A stretch of DNA of 64,000 nt, taken from positions 1 through 64,000 of the forward strand of contig JABCPU010000334.1 of assembly GCA_016800925.1 (NCBI GenBank). Reading direction: 5' to 3'. The DNA comes from Suillus spraguei. Lineage: Eukaryota; Basidiomycota; Agaricomycetes; Boletales; Suillaceae. The notes beneath the pieces were generated by a model. The model was not told the DNA's origin. It was given only the letters and a program-made list of their open reading frames with translations, and made no database searches. Every line of letters starts with the position of its first letter. Position 1 is the first letter of the stretch. This document shows positions 35,023 through 47,600 of the stretch, piece after piece. The translations under genes and the position numbers were made by a program.

Positions 35023-36408
35023 CATCATCTGGAGTTGCGCTGCAACTCTATTCGCATGCACATGGACTTCACTTCACCCAAATATCCCAGGCATGGATGA
35101 GGGAAAATTCACTCTTTTCTCTCGTCGCCTACGCATCATGTTGATGGCCCTGATTACCCAAGAACTCATTATTACCTGGGCCACCATGCAGTTTCTAAGT
35201 GCTCGTAATACTGCGAAGGACTTCAACGACACCTTTGGTGCACAACTTTACCTGACCAATAGCGATCATCCAGATATAGGAGAGAGCACAGCTATATTAC
35301 TTCACGAATTTTCAGCATCAGATAGAAGAAGCGCACCATCTGTTACAGGTCACGATTTTAGAGGTCAGCTACCTGCTTGTCCTTTTGGTGCGGTGACTAA
35401 CTTAATTCAACGGATGTCTCAGAGTGGACAACGACGCATGGGTTTTTCGCCTGGATGGGTGGATTCATGCTTTACGTCGATGGCAAGCCGCGAGCCCCTC
35501 TTCAACCCGACGAACTTCTGGGTTTTGTTCGTGAGGGATCAGTGGACATGCCTGTCATCACACAGGCAGACATAGAAGATCGAAGCAAGGGTGACACATT
35601 ATCCAAAGGCATCGCCATCCTTCAGCTGGCGTGGTTCGTCCTTCAACTTGTCACCCGTTACGTCCAGAATCTTCCGATAACACTGCTTGAAATCGACACC
35701 CTTGCTGCAGCTGCCCTGACCGGCATTGCATATGGCTTTTGGTGGAAGAAGCCTAAGGACGTGGGACGTCCTTATACTGTTCATTGGAAAGGAACTTATT
35801 CACCAAAAAAATTGGCCCTTGAGTACGCTGTTAAACATTTTTGTCTCAATTTTTTCTTACTCACCTGCATTCTAGGAATGTACATAGAATTTCTTTCCCT
35901 TGAAACTTGCGGTGATTATGCTTTAGCTGTCACTTATCCCTGGGCGAGTATTATGGGCACTGGATCGTTCATTTCTCCTGGTGCTGTCCGGGAACGTCGG
36001 GTTCCGTCTCTAGGTAGCTATGACGATCGTCGTTTTGATGATCGTAATCACGTGATTACACTTTTCATTGGATGTTTCAGTGGGACAATGTTTGGAAGTA
36101 TACATTGTCTGGGCTGGAATGTTTTGTTTCAGGGCACACACCGGCTACTGTGGCGTGCTGCCTCCCTTGTGTTAATATCCGTACCAATATTCAATCTTCT
36201 GCCATTTAGCTATGCTATACTATGGTGGAACAAGTCGAGCCGTAATGTCCTCCATAAGGCTATAGGACAATTTGTTGTGATTACCAGCTGGGTCATGTAT
36301 GTTTTTGCACGCGTCACACTGTTTGTAATCATAATACTGAACTTACAATCACTTCCTTCTGGTGTATATGATACAGTAGCTTGGACCAAGTTTATTCCAC
36401 ATCTGTAG
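35023..36408 (+). CDS. Agaricomycete multi-pass membrane protein of unknown function
   Basis: The frame enters after a probable acceptor at about 35020 with DIIWSCAATLFACTWTSLHP and continues through NIPGMDEGKFTLFSRRLRIM and LITQELIITWATMQFL. An intron at 35349-35422 joins it to EWTTTHGFFAWMGGFMLYVD, EDRSKGDTLSKGIAILQ, LEIDTLAAAALTG and YGFWWKKPKDVGRP. Four or more further hydrophobic helices follow, with the stop at 36406-36408. This layout (WTTTHGFF.MGGF and WW.KP) is shared by a very common basidiomycete hypothetical family. The true start lies in an upstream exon that I did not identify. Confidence 0.7.
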
Positions 36409-37990
36409 TTTACTTGTACTTACGTCGCAATTTTGATTACGAACATGCTGCCCCTGGCTGTGACTGAAATCACTAATCAGCGATGCAAGCATAGATCGGG
36501 TAGTCTCAAGGCAAAACCACGCTGCACGAGTGTAAAGGTATGAATGCGGTTCTAATATATGATCGTGACTATAACATTACCATATAGATAACCCGTATGC
36601 AATAGAGGAGGGCCCGGTCATAAGTACCATATGTACATTTTGCACTTTATGTCATTAGCGCACCACAGATACAGTAGCTTGAAAATGAGGCGAGTTTCAA
36701 GTTTCTGGAACCACTATTATGAGATGCAAATACGATTCAGGTTAGTTTCAAAGCCACGCTGCATGATCGTGAAGGAACAGCAAACATAGTTTCAATATCT
36801 GAACGCAACTACAACGCCAGAGCGACGATGTTAATGCGAGGTCCAAGTTCTGTGAGCTGAGAATAGTGTCTTGGCACACTATTAAACTTGAGGGGTGAGT
36901 AGAGGTAGTCGGGCTTGCCTCTGAACATGGTTGTTGGTCATTTATGATCGCATTCGCCCCAGATGTCTGCAAGATGAGACTAGCGTGAAGTTGTGAGATA
37001 TCGTCCAGGACCTGCGATACCGTCAGATCGGTTCCGCAAAATCGACTGCGTCTTGTGAGCTTGATGGATGCGATCAGTGTAATATATGTCCTGGACTAGT
37101 CATAGTGCAAATATAATATTGCTACCATAACCTAAGATGTCGCACTGGACCAGACCGGACTCCAATGATTGAATTTTAAAAGGAAATTTGACTGGCAAGA
37201 AGACCACAGTACACATGGTATACTTCAGAACTCTGTCGATACTGATAATTTCAAGTCTGGAAACACACGGAGAATCGAGGTAAGATTCGAGCGAGTCCAA
37301 TTACTCATGGCAAATCACGCAGAGACTCGTCGTCAGAGTCATCGATGTCGTATTTAAAATGTGTTCTCTGCAAATTAGTAAGATCCATCCTGATGAGCAA
37401 GCTAAAAAATATTCACCTCTGTACATACTGCTAGCGGATGACTCAACGACTGTCAGTCAGTCGACAAAACGTCAGCAGTTTGATTCGGAGGACACCAACT
37501 TTTGGTGCGTAGATTTCTGACCAGCGGTTAAGTTATAATGCGCAATATTTCAATTCTATCATCTTCGAAGGAGTGTGAGGTTCAGAGGGAGCCGTACCAT
37601 GCACAAACTCTTTATCTCGGTCTTTGCTCTTTCATATTAGCATCGTCGGTCGAAACATATTGAGCTCGGGTGGTTAACCTAAAAATCTAGCTATTAGTCG
37701 AAATTTGGGGTGACTCACACTGGGCCCACAGTTATGAGGCTGAAGACGCAAGCTGCAGAGTTCTTGGTTAAAGTTGGCATGTCATTTGATGTCGGCTACA
37801 ACATTACTTGGTATCAGTAGACAGTAAAGCAGTAATGTGATGGTAGACGCAAAGTTTAACCAAATACGTGCGCACCAGCGGGTACTACACCCAAGCCAAC
37901 CCGTAACCCGCAGCACCCAAACCCTCTACCCATGTCAGGCCCTGTATGCTGATGACCAGGATTCGTCGTACGATGCCGACAGACCCGCTG
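36409..37990. other. Long non-coding stretch
   Basis: AT-rich sequence without a convincing gene. The similar stretches at 36520-36560 and 36750-36800 (AAAACCACGCTGCA / AAGCCACGCTGCATG...GTGAA(A)GG) hint at an old internal duplication. Confidence 0.4.
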
Positions 37991-38109
37991 CTAGGGCCGA
38001 TCCCCATCATGACTTTGACACACATCGTTTGACATTAAGAACATGAACGGAATGGGTACTGGCCGCAACCTCATCATTCTGCGCATTCGAAAAAGCGGTG
38101 AACTGACAA

Positions 38110-38300
38110 GATGGCGGCGACAGCGTTGACATGTCCATAAAACGTGATATCTGATCCCTAAGTGATGACTCTGTGGGCGTAGGCGAGTAGGTGAGACCGG
38201 GCATCGGTAAGCCTCAACATGTCCATAAAACGTGACATCTGAAAAGTGCGGTCCCCAAGTGATGAATCTGTGGGCATAGGCGGTAGCTGAGACAGGCATC
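38110..38300. repeat. Direct repeat of about 85 bp
   Basis: The segment with ACATGTCCATAAAACGTGA...AAGTGATGA.TCTGTGGGC.TAGGCG occurs twice, beginning near 38130 and 38217. The second copy has a short insertion. Confidence 0.75.
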
Positions 38301-38996
38301 AGTGGACGGCAGGTATGACAATAGAGCACAACAGCAGAGTCACGGTAATAACTTGAAGGCAAATATTGTACGTAAAGGTACATGCTATCAAGGTCTAGCA
38401 CGAACCAAGCGAAGAAGGCCGTAAGCCGAAGGACAGCAGGAAAAACGAACAGCAGAGCTAAGGGAAAGGGGACCAAACATGATGAGAAAAGGAAGGTGAG
38501 GTTGATAAGCGAGAATGATTGTGAAATAAAGGACAGCATGTAGAATGGGACGAAGAGCCAAGGAAGAGCTTGAAGAGTCGAAACACGACGACGGAAGGAC
38601 AGCAAGCGAAGATTATTAATGTGAACTGAAGGGCGAAACGCGAAGAGTGAAGACCAAGGGAGAAGACAATGAGAGATGGGATACTTAGTTGTGTCTGTGT
38701 CGTTGAAAGAAGTTCCGCAGCGGTTGTGACAAAGACGGCACAGAGAGATGGGAGAGATATAAAGTGGTATGATTCATTGGCTTACTATAGGCGATGCCAC
38801 CTGCCAGGATCAAAAGCAAACTGTTTCTTGCCACAGAAGTCGAATCCTTGCACCCGCGATGACTCGGATCGCAACTACCTCATTTTCGAGGGCGATGTTC
38901 TATACGTGGCTAAGGGCCTAACATTGTCATCGCGTTCGCTAGCACATAAATATGTAATGGGCTACTACTGAATATGATATCACTTTCCAGCAAGCC
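38301..38996. other. Purine-rich spacer upstream of the protease gene
   Basis: Long AG-rich runs at 38440-38680. A TATA-like GATATAAAG at about 38755 may be the promoter of the gene at 38997. No gene recognised. Confidence 0.4.
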
Positions 38997-39439
38997 ATGT
39001 CCCTAGCTGTATCCTTGTTAACACAGGCTCTCCTGGTTTTGTCAATCACGGGATCGCCCTTTGAAGTTCGCAATTCCCCCATCACCGTCATCCCCCTCAC
39101 CAGCAGGCTAAACTTTTCAAATGGTGCTATTAACCTCTTGCAGCACGATAAAGCTCGTGTGGCAGCCTTTGGGAACTACAACACATATGGCCGACCTGCT
39201 GATATCATTCCTCTGTTATGCTATTATTATGGTTACACCATAGCAGTTGGCACTGGCAGCCCTCCCACAACCTGTCAGTTCAACACTGAGAAAACATGCG
39301 TTTGCTAATGTATTATTGAAGACAACTTGATTGTCGACACCGGCAGCTCGGTCACATGGGTTAAAAATGACGTATACGTGCAAACCGACACCAGTGTCAA
39401 CACTAATCGGCGCGTAAAGCAAGAATACGGTCATGCACG

Positions 39440-39525
39440 TGATGATGATGATGATGATAGTGATGATAGTGATGATGGTGATAATGGCGATGATAGTGAT
39501 GATGATAGTGGTGATGGTGATGTTA
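39440..39525 (+). repeat. GAT/AGT microsatellite coding Asp and Ser
   Basis: Repeats of GATGATAGT and relatives give an uninterrupted acidic run of about 28 residues in the protease frame. Confidence 0.85.
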
Positions 39526-39549
39526 AGAAGACCTACTTCTAAGGTATGA

Positions 39550-39822
39550 CATCAGGAAATTCACACATTCCTTAACATGCTTAATCAGCTTAACTCACTT
39601 ATCTCAAAACTTGTTTGCTCTCTCTCACATCATTCACCTGGCATATCTTATATTTTTTGAGTGCGAAATACAATAAAACATGTATATTAATATATCTCAA
39701 CTTTTTTTTTCTGAATTCATTCACATTGAAATTTTGGACAAGTAGATTCAATTTCACCAAGGCAGCTAAGTGTAAATAAGTCCGCATAAGGGCACGTCAA
39801 GGAATGTGTGAATTTCCTGATG
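39550..39822. mobile_element. 273 bp MITE, copy 1
   Basis: Non-coding element with about 30 bp near-perfect inverted ends starting CATCAGGAAATTCACACATT, flanked by the dinucleotide GA on both sides (39548-39549 and 39823-39824). The same element, inverted and exactly the same length, is at 54667-54939. Removing it leaves a normal-looking intron of about 60 bp, GTATGA...CTATAG. Confidence 0.9.
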
Positions 39823-40845
39823 GACATACAACAATATCATAAGTTGAAAACTTGAATACCTACGAATATCTATAGGAATTATCTGGAACGATACCGTTAC
39901 TCTCGGTGGGCTCAACGTCACCGGGTTCCCAATCGGTATTGCTGAGGAAGTGGCTTTTATCCAGGTGACATCGGTATCCTTGGCATCGGGCCTAAATCCT
40001 TGTCACTCGAAAGCCTGACAGATGAGCCGGATGACATGATCCCGACTATCACTGACTACCTGTATGACCAAGGCAAAATTGATGAATACGTTTTTGGTGT
40101 CTTTTTTCAGCCTATCACTACGGAACCAGACAGCCTTTCCGGAGAGGTCACCTTTGGTGGAACTGACAATACCAAGTATATTGGTGATGTTGTCTACACG
40201 TAAGCTACCTCAGCTCCTAGATCAATCCAGACCCATAGTAATGGGTTTGTTTCAGTCCTGTCACCAGGGAGTCCCCCGCATCGGACTTTTGGGGTATCAG
40301 TCAGAGGATCACCTACGGCACCACGGAGATCTTGGATACAAGTGCTGGTATCGTCGATACTGGCACAGTCCTTCTTAACCTTCCCTCCGGTGTGTATTTA
40401 GAGTGCATTGTGTAATGATTGTTTAATCAACGTTCGATAGATGCCTTTGAGAAGTACGTGACTGCGACCGGCGCTACTCGCGATGAGGGCAATGGTCTTC
40501 TCAGTCTTACCATGGACAAGTACAATGCCCTACAGGACTTGGACTTCCATATTGAGGGCGTACGTCAATCCTATCAGCCCTCTCACCCTTGTTCACCATT
40601 TTGCACAGAAAATCTTCAGTCTTACCGCTAACGCCCAAATCTGGCCTCGTTCTCTCAACGACAAGGTTGGTGGTGAACCCGATGGCATATACCTCATAGT
40701 TACAAACAGCGGCGCGCACTCTGGCCAAGGGAATGACTTTAATCTTGGCCAGACATTTCTCCGGCGCTTCTACACCGTGTTCGATCGCACCAACTCCCGC
40801 GTCGGTTTTGCCAAAACCCCGTTCACTGATGCCACCACCAACTAA

Positions 40846-41667
40846 TATGGAATTGCCAAAGTATACAAAGGATCGGTTTTCAGATGCAAAGCAGCATACG
40901 GATTTGTACAATAGAATCCGCACGCGCCACTCTGCATGTATACACCCTAATACGCCCCCTCTGCACACCTCAATCTGTGCATTGCACCTTGACTCGGAAT
41001 TTTTCCGTCCATTGCATTTACTTCTCGGATCACAGCCATGGCTAAGGCAATACTGTTACTAGCGCGACGACCAGCCTGAGTATGATCATTCTTCTGAGTG
41101 AGCACATTATCAACTGTTCAACGTTAACTTGGAGCCCAGAGACTCGGACACTCATCGATTCGCGTTGTTTTACTTTCACTTCTTCACGTTCGGTTTGTGT
41201 TCTCAATATTGAAGCAGGAAACTTGTGATGCTTCAAAAGGAACTTTAATGAAGTGCCAGCTACTAATAGCTACTTTACAACATCGAAGCCTACTCTGATT
41301 TTGAGGCATGTTCTACCTTGGACTCTTGTAACGCAATGTGAACATACTTACGACGTGCAGGTCTTTCCTATGATAGTTCGCGATGCATACTCTGCTTGGG
41401 ATCTACCTACTGCTGAAATCGAGAAATTGACCCTGAGGCCAGCAATTACATATCTCATGCCAGTCGCGCATTCATTGTGGCGCGAAAATTCTACTGAGAT
41501 CATGGGACAACGACAAGTCGTGACTACACTCATCAGTACCAGTGAACCAGAGATCCATGATAACATATAGTATTACATACTCCGACTAAAGCTACAAGAA
41601 GCAACTGAATACATGCAGATCACCAACTTTCAAGCGTTCTTCGAGCACATTCCTGAGACAGCACAAA
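40846..41667. other. Intergenic, nothing recognised
   Basis: Short frames at 41253-41570 and 40733-41062 have no domain and unfavourable context. It lies between two genes that converge. Confidence 0.4.
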
Positions 41668-44600
41668 TCAAGACCGTTTCAGAGGATAATAGTGCGAAGG
41701 ACTCACTCTTAGTCTGGAGAGATTGTGAACAATTGCTACATTCACAATCGTGCGTAACCTTCTCCTGAATTCAGGTTTGCTGAGGACTAGCTGGTATGAT
41801 CCGGAACAACAACAATATCGCGACACGCTATCCGAGCGAACTTGCTTGCACTTGCCGCAGCGCATGTCTTGTTGCGTGAACGTTCTTTCGAGAGATCCGA
41901 CTAGTCTGACTAACTCCATCTCAATCGCAATACGGTCGTATTCTCCTCCGCAACCCCCGCAGATCCAGCGTGGCCTAGCACCATCAAGACCGTATGGCAT
42001 GAGTTCTGGATCGCGGCAGAAGTCAAAGTCGCGAAGTGTATCACAATGCCGGCAAGGGACATTGGACAGTTTGAGCGGCTCGCATGGATTGCGGAAAAGG
42101 GCTTCATTGGCAAACTCGCGGACACCAGCAAGGTCGAGGAGGTTACGCTTGAGCAAACCAATCTCAACCTGGTAATCAGAGGCGAGGCCAAGCACGGTAC
42201 AGATAAATTTCACGAATTCGAGAAGTGCATTTGTCATATTGAGATGCGAACCAGGGAGGACAGGGAACTGGAACTGAGTATTCAGTTCTTCATCCACGGA
42301 GGCATCTCTTTGCTTCGATTGGATAGTACCAACCAACCGAAGCAACTTGCGTGTGAGTTTCCTGGCGATGAACTCCCGTGTCGCATCAACCTCGTTAATT
42401 TTGCTTGGGTCAGGTTGGGTAGGCTCGGGAGCCAGATTCTGAAGCACTCGGAAGGGTGCTTTCAAACCTTCGTTATGCTTCTGCCGAATCTTGAAAAGCT
42501 CGACGATGAAGAATTGAATGACGGCACCGAAATCGTCTTGGATTGCGGGTGGTAGGAAGGTCTGAATATTCCATCGAGTTTCGATGGTGAGCTCTTGTGG
42601 GGGGTCAACAGCCAGTGGGTCTTCACATACGATTCCTCCCATGTTCGCAGAGTCCATGAAGAGAAGGAAGTCGTAAAACCGCTCTGTTTTGAGGTACATA
42701 TGTTCGAAGAGTTCGTGTGATGTCACTGCTGTGGTTATGTAGGTGGCATATGCGTGGGCAGTGCCTGGAGGCTTCGACGTCGCTAACAAAATCCGGCTGA
42801 AGTCTGCGTGGATGACGTGAGATCCAAGTCGCTTAAATTCAGCCAACATCTGTATGAACGTTTTCCTCATGAGCCCATGAACGAAGCGATAGATATTTGG
42901 GTCGTGAAGATGGGAAGCACTTGTACTGATCCAGCGCCAGAAGTGATCAATTGCTAGCGTAGCCGGACTTTCGAAGTTTCCTTGGACTTTGTCAAGCAAC
43001 CATGTCTTGACCATCGACTTGAGGATACCGAAAGTGAGACTTGAGATGTTTGATTCTCCAAGGGTGAGGTCGCGCTGAGCCTCGCCTCCGGAGAAACTCA
43101 TCCAGTGTCCGGGACACGGAATCAAATGCTGTTGCTCCGCCACTTCCTTCAAGCTCATTGACAGCGACAGAGTGGAGAATGGAGTTCACTGCCAAATTGC
43201 GAACAGTGACTTCTAGACACACATTGGAATAGCATCCAGGCGATGTGAACTCCGTGTGCTGTATGTCTTCGGTTGGTCTATTATCATCCTCGATTCCGCC
43301 AAGATCTGGACGTTCGACGGCGACCACCAGAGGACAATATCTTGCTGAATCAGTCGCCGGGCAAAGCTAATATCCGACAATAACAGTGGCTGATCACCGT
43401 CGATGTGACCTATGGGAACATCATAATAATCTGCTAGGGCGATCGAGCGGTCCAGCCAGGTTCCTAGTGATAGGTACCGCTGAACCATCTTTTGGGCGAC
43501 GTCGGGTTGCCAGGGGAAGACATTGAGCGTATGGACTACTTTTGCTTTTGACATTGAAAGAACAGGGAATTTTGAAAGCTTTGGAACCCATGTGTCAAAG
43601 TAAATTTGATCCTTGATAGATGAGATCACGAGAGTATACGACATATTTTCTAAGAGTCCGAGTTCTCTGGAGATGGATTTGAGGGCTGTCGTATCCTTGT
43701 TGTGGTACGTGGTATTGAAATCGCATGAGGCGGGATATTCGAGCGAACAGTTTCCATACTTGGATTGTCGCTTCGCCGAAAGGTCTTTATACAACTCTTG
43801 GAGACGAGGGATTTGTTGTCGACGGGGAGCGGGATCAACAATGTGAAGTTTGACGGCACCGTTTGGCATGAACATCGCAAACACGTGAACGTGCGATGTA
43901 CTAGAACATGCATGATACAGGAAAATATATTTCCCGGAGCGACCGCCATCCAGGTATATTCTGCGAGTAAGGGAGGCGCTGGCTCGGTCGAGTTGAGACA
44001 AATCGACACCGCTGCTTTGAGCACGGTTCAGAGTCATGCCGAGTTCGTCCACAGTACATGTCTTGCCTAGTTTGAGGAGGGCACGCATCTCTAGTGGAAC
44101 CTAAATGACTGTGAGTATACTATCCGCTCAAAGTATAGATGAGATGTACCTGCCGCTCAAAGACGCCATCGACATTCGGATCATTCATAAGGTCCATGAA
44201 ATGCTCTTGAATTTCTTGATAAACGTCCTCCTTGACAGAAATCCGATAGAGATTGGAACAGAGAATGTCACGAGGAAGGTGGCGGACAACCTTCTCAAAG
44301 GCATAGTACTCTGGTTGAAATAAACCGTCGCGAGGCGGTATCTTCAGGTGCAAGAAAAATTCGCGAGGAATGCGCAGAGGCACAGACACCAGTTGAGCAT
44401 CAACGTATACCCATAGAGTGAATCGCCCGGGAATCTTGCTGGGGCGGATCTGCACAATGTCCCATCGCTGTGTTGTGCGAACCCGGGCACCTTTGAACAT
44501 AGAAGGCATGATAGCGTCACCACTATTTCCCCAGCGAGCATTCCGCTGTTTCTTCCAGCGTGGTCTGATGGCCTTGATCCATGCAGAATAGCTGATTGTA

Positions 44601-47600
44601 GGATCAGGAAGTGGAGCTTCTTCATCTGATACTTCTTGGTCGGGCTCAGGCGTCCGTTTGCGAGACTTCCGGTTGACAATAGCAATGCGCGGGTGTTCCA
44701 AGATCTTATCTTGTCCAAAATCTTCCATGTCCAGTTCTGCGTCAATTATTGGAGTCTGTGTCTGAGCCGAGTCCGCAGTAGCACGCGTGAAAAAGTCGGT
44801 AACTTTGTTTTGCTTGAACTTGTCCACAGCGCCTGCAACACGGCGATGCAGCCAGTCAGGGTGGCGGATACGAGGAACAGGGTTGGAGACTTTCTGCATC
44901 GCGGCAGGGATGGTGATAAGCTTCTGGATGACTGAGCCCAAACGCTCCACGTAGTACTCCCAGTCGAGAATAGATCTGAGATCGAAGTTGCAGAGGCTCG
45001 GGTCTTTGAGCCATTTACGCAGGTAAGTGCGCTTGACACTCTCCTCTGCTGAGAATATAGCAACAGGAACCGCCCGCTCTGTGACTGGCGCTCCGCTAGG
45101 CTTCGCAGAAATGATAAACTTGCAGGCAAGACCTTTGTCCTTGACCATCTGGTCACCAAGGAACTCAGCAAGTCGCTTAGCGGTGCTGATAGAGGTCGAT
45201 TTCTGTCCTCCGTACTCCGCCAACGTCTTGGACATGCTACGGTTCTCGGCAATAAGTTCAACGAGCTCCTCGTCCGTCAGTGTATTAGCCTTGCTATAGA
45301 GGATATCGAGCCACTGATTTGCGACCTGAGCAACCGCGCCATAGCATTCCTCCGTCGTCGTTCCCAGAAGAAATTTCTCGAAAATTTGTGACTGGAAAAT
45401 TTTGATCAACTGGAGCTCTCCCCGACGCTTCACCTCGAACCCCTTCAGCTCCGCAAGCGACCCATCATCGTTAAAGACGGCATATCGTTTCTTCAATAGC
45501 TTATCCTCCTCCTTCGACGATGGGAGAATCATAGCTTTATACGGCCCATCTAGTTCGAAGAAAATGGAGTTCTCGCTGTGTACGACGTACTCCCCGGTGG
45601 AGGCATCCAGGTCGTGGTACTGGTGGTTGGTAAAGCGGGCATACACAAGGTGGTTAAGCATCGTACACGGGTACGAGAATCCAATGGCTTTCCCACTGTT
45701 CAATTTGAATTTGAAATTCTCCGGGAAGACACCAGGAAGCATGCACCAAATTCCATCCGTATCGAGCTCCAGCGGACGACCAATCTGCTCAACCAGCGCG
45801 CGCGCCATCTGGATGATCGTTGCACCTGTGAGACAGGTAATTCCTGCCATCTCCATGGAGTGCCACCGCGCACCCTTACGCATCACGTACCCGTAGAATG
45901 AGTTAAGGATACATTTATGCGCCAGTTGCAGGGAGTCGTAGAGCACAATCATTTTCTTTGCTTCATCCACCTCTGCGATCGAGCGTCCCTCACTGACCAC
46001 GGTATCCAAATTCTTCTTCCAGGTTTTGTGCAGCCCCTTGTACTCATACCGACGGTCACGGAAACGTCGCACTGTATCGACATAAAAGGGGTTCTCCCGT
46101 TGGCACACGATCGATTCTCTCGTCTCCACCTTCGTGTCCTTAGTCTTCTTGTACACCTTCCGAGAGTAGTCACCCAAGCGTTTATGCAGCAACGCAGTCT
46201 GCTCCGCATCCGTCAAGTCTGGAAACCGCCTCTGCGGGCCCCCAGGCCTCTTCGGGGGGAAAGTCTCCTGGTTGAGTGCGTGCCTAATCATATTATACTC
46301 ATCCCTTCTCGCGGGGAAGAATTCTCCCCTCCATGCCCACTCGAGCCGTCGGTCGCATGTCTTTCCAGGACGGTTGAAGTCGCACACTGCGCATACAGAC
46401 TCATCAACCATTGAATCTGGCTGCAAGCGGTTTGAAAGCATGATGTTCGGGTACATCGCTGCAACATCCAAGTGGTAAATTAATGGCTTGTCCGTACGCT
46501 TTGGGGTATCACGTAATGCCTCGAGTGCTGACTGTATCTGCGACTTGACCTCATCATAGTTGGTCACATCTTCCAGGGAGGATTTGGACTCCTCGGTGAT
46601 GCAGAAGGTGAGCGCGGCATCAAGGTCGTCGATAAGCTGTTAGACATAAGTCTGGGGTGGGTTACACTGTGATGGGAAGCTTACTTGTTGCACGGCTGCA
46701 GGTACGATCTTGAAGTCTGTAAGGATATCGCTGCGAAATACACCGGCTTCGAGTGCCTCGACGTGACCTCCGACATAGGTCTCTGAGGCAAGTAGGTGGC
46801 CATCGAACATGTTCAAATGCGCGTCCTCGTGGCGGTTTGGCATGATGATGTGCCCACGGTACGCCTCGACCTAGTTCATATGCGAAGTCAGTTATAACTG
46901 AAAGCCACGAAGGCCTCGGACATACCATAAGGAGCGTCTCACAAAGTGTGCCACTTCCTTTTCGCAAGACCTCGTCCGGACAGAGTGGAATGATGTTACA
47001 TAGTGAGAAAATAAAGGGGTGCACGTATTTCATGTACAAGTAGTACGTCGCTACCGCATCAGAGACGGAGTACTGCGCAAGGACCTGCGGTTGCTCCATC
47101 GCATAGCTGCAAAGAACACGTCAATATTGTCGGGATTAATCCGTGATGAAAGTAGAACGACAGAAAAGTACAGCAAAACCGAGAAGAATATTCAGAAGTA
47201 ATATAATACGGAGACAGGTTAAAATAACACATCAATATAAAAAAACAGACTCACGGTGTCATCAACTCTGGATCAAGTTCAATTGGATTGTACCCGAGCT
47301 TGGCAGTCGTGACTGCTTTCAAGCCCTGGCTTCCCTGTGGTAAATACGAGTCCCGCTTCACCCACCTGAAGCAATCCATGTGCACGCATCCGCGGGACTT
47401 GAATTCATCCTCGTTATCCTTAGCAAACCCTGTTAGCAAAAACATATCCAACCCGTTTGCTTTGGAGCGTTCACAGAGGAACGGAAAATCGAAGAAGTCG
47501 CCGTTGAAAGTTGCCATCACCGTAGGTTTCACGTCCTGGATGTGGTTGAAAAAGCGCATTATGGTGGCTGCCTGCGAGAGATGTGAGTCCAAGTAAACAC

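Larger units (their letters stand above)
38997..40845 (+). pseudogene. Pepsin-like (A1) aspartic protease, broken
   Basis: A secreted aspartyl protease by design: hydrophobic signal MSLAVSLLTQALLVLSITG, propeptide, first active site VDTGSSVTWVKN, then GILGIGPKSLSLES, a flap region, the second active site GIVDTGTVLLNLPSG (near 40350) and the C-terminus GQTFLRRFYTVFDRTNSRVG to the stop at 40843. Four downstream introns splice cleanly. It is damaged in the first lobe. A poly-Asp/Ser insert lies where the YGSGSFSG flap is expected. TCA has become TAA (39540-39542) just before a splice donor, and one base is missing or extra near 39965 before GDIGILGIG. A 273 bp MITE sits in the intron that starts at 39544. 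Probably inactive. Confidence 0.75.

Noticed and set aside
37991..38605. 204-codon minus frame with hydrophobic character
   Set aside because: It spans the direct repeat at 38110-38300 and a purine/pyrimidine-biased tract. The hydrophobicity is explained by CT-rich composition.
39550..39822. MITE insertion as the cause of protease inactivation
   Set aside because: It lies wholly inside an intron after the GTATGA donor. The nonsense codon and frame break are separate lesions.
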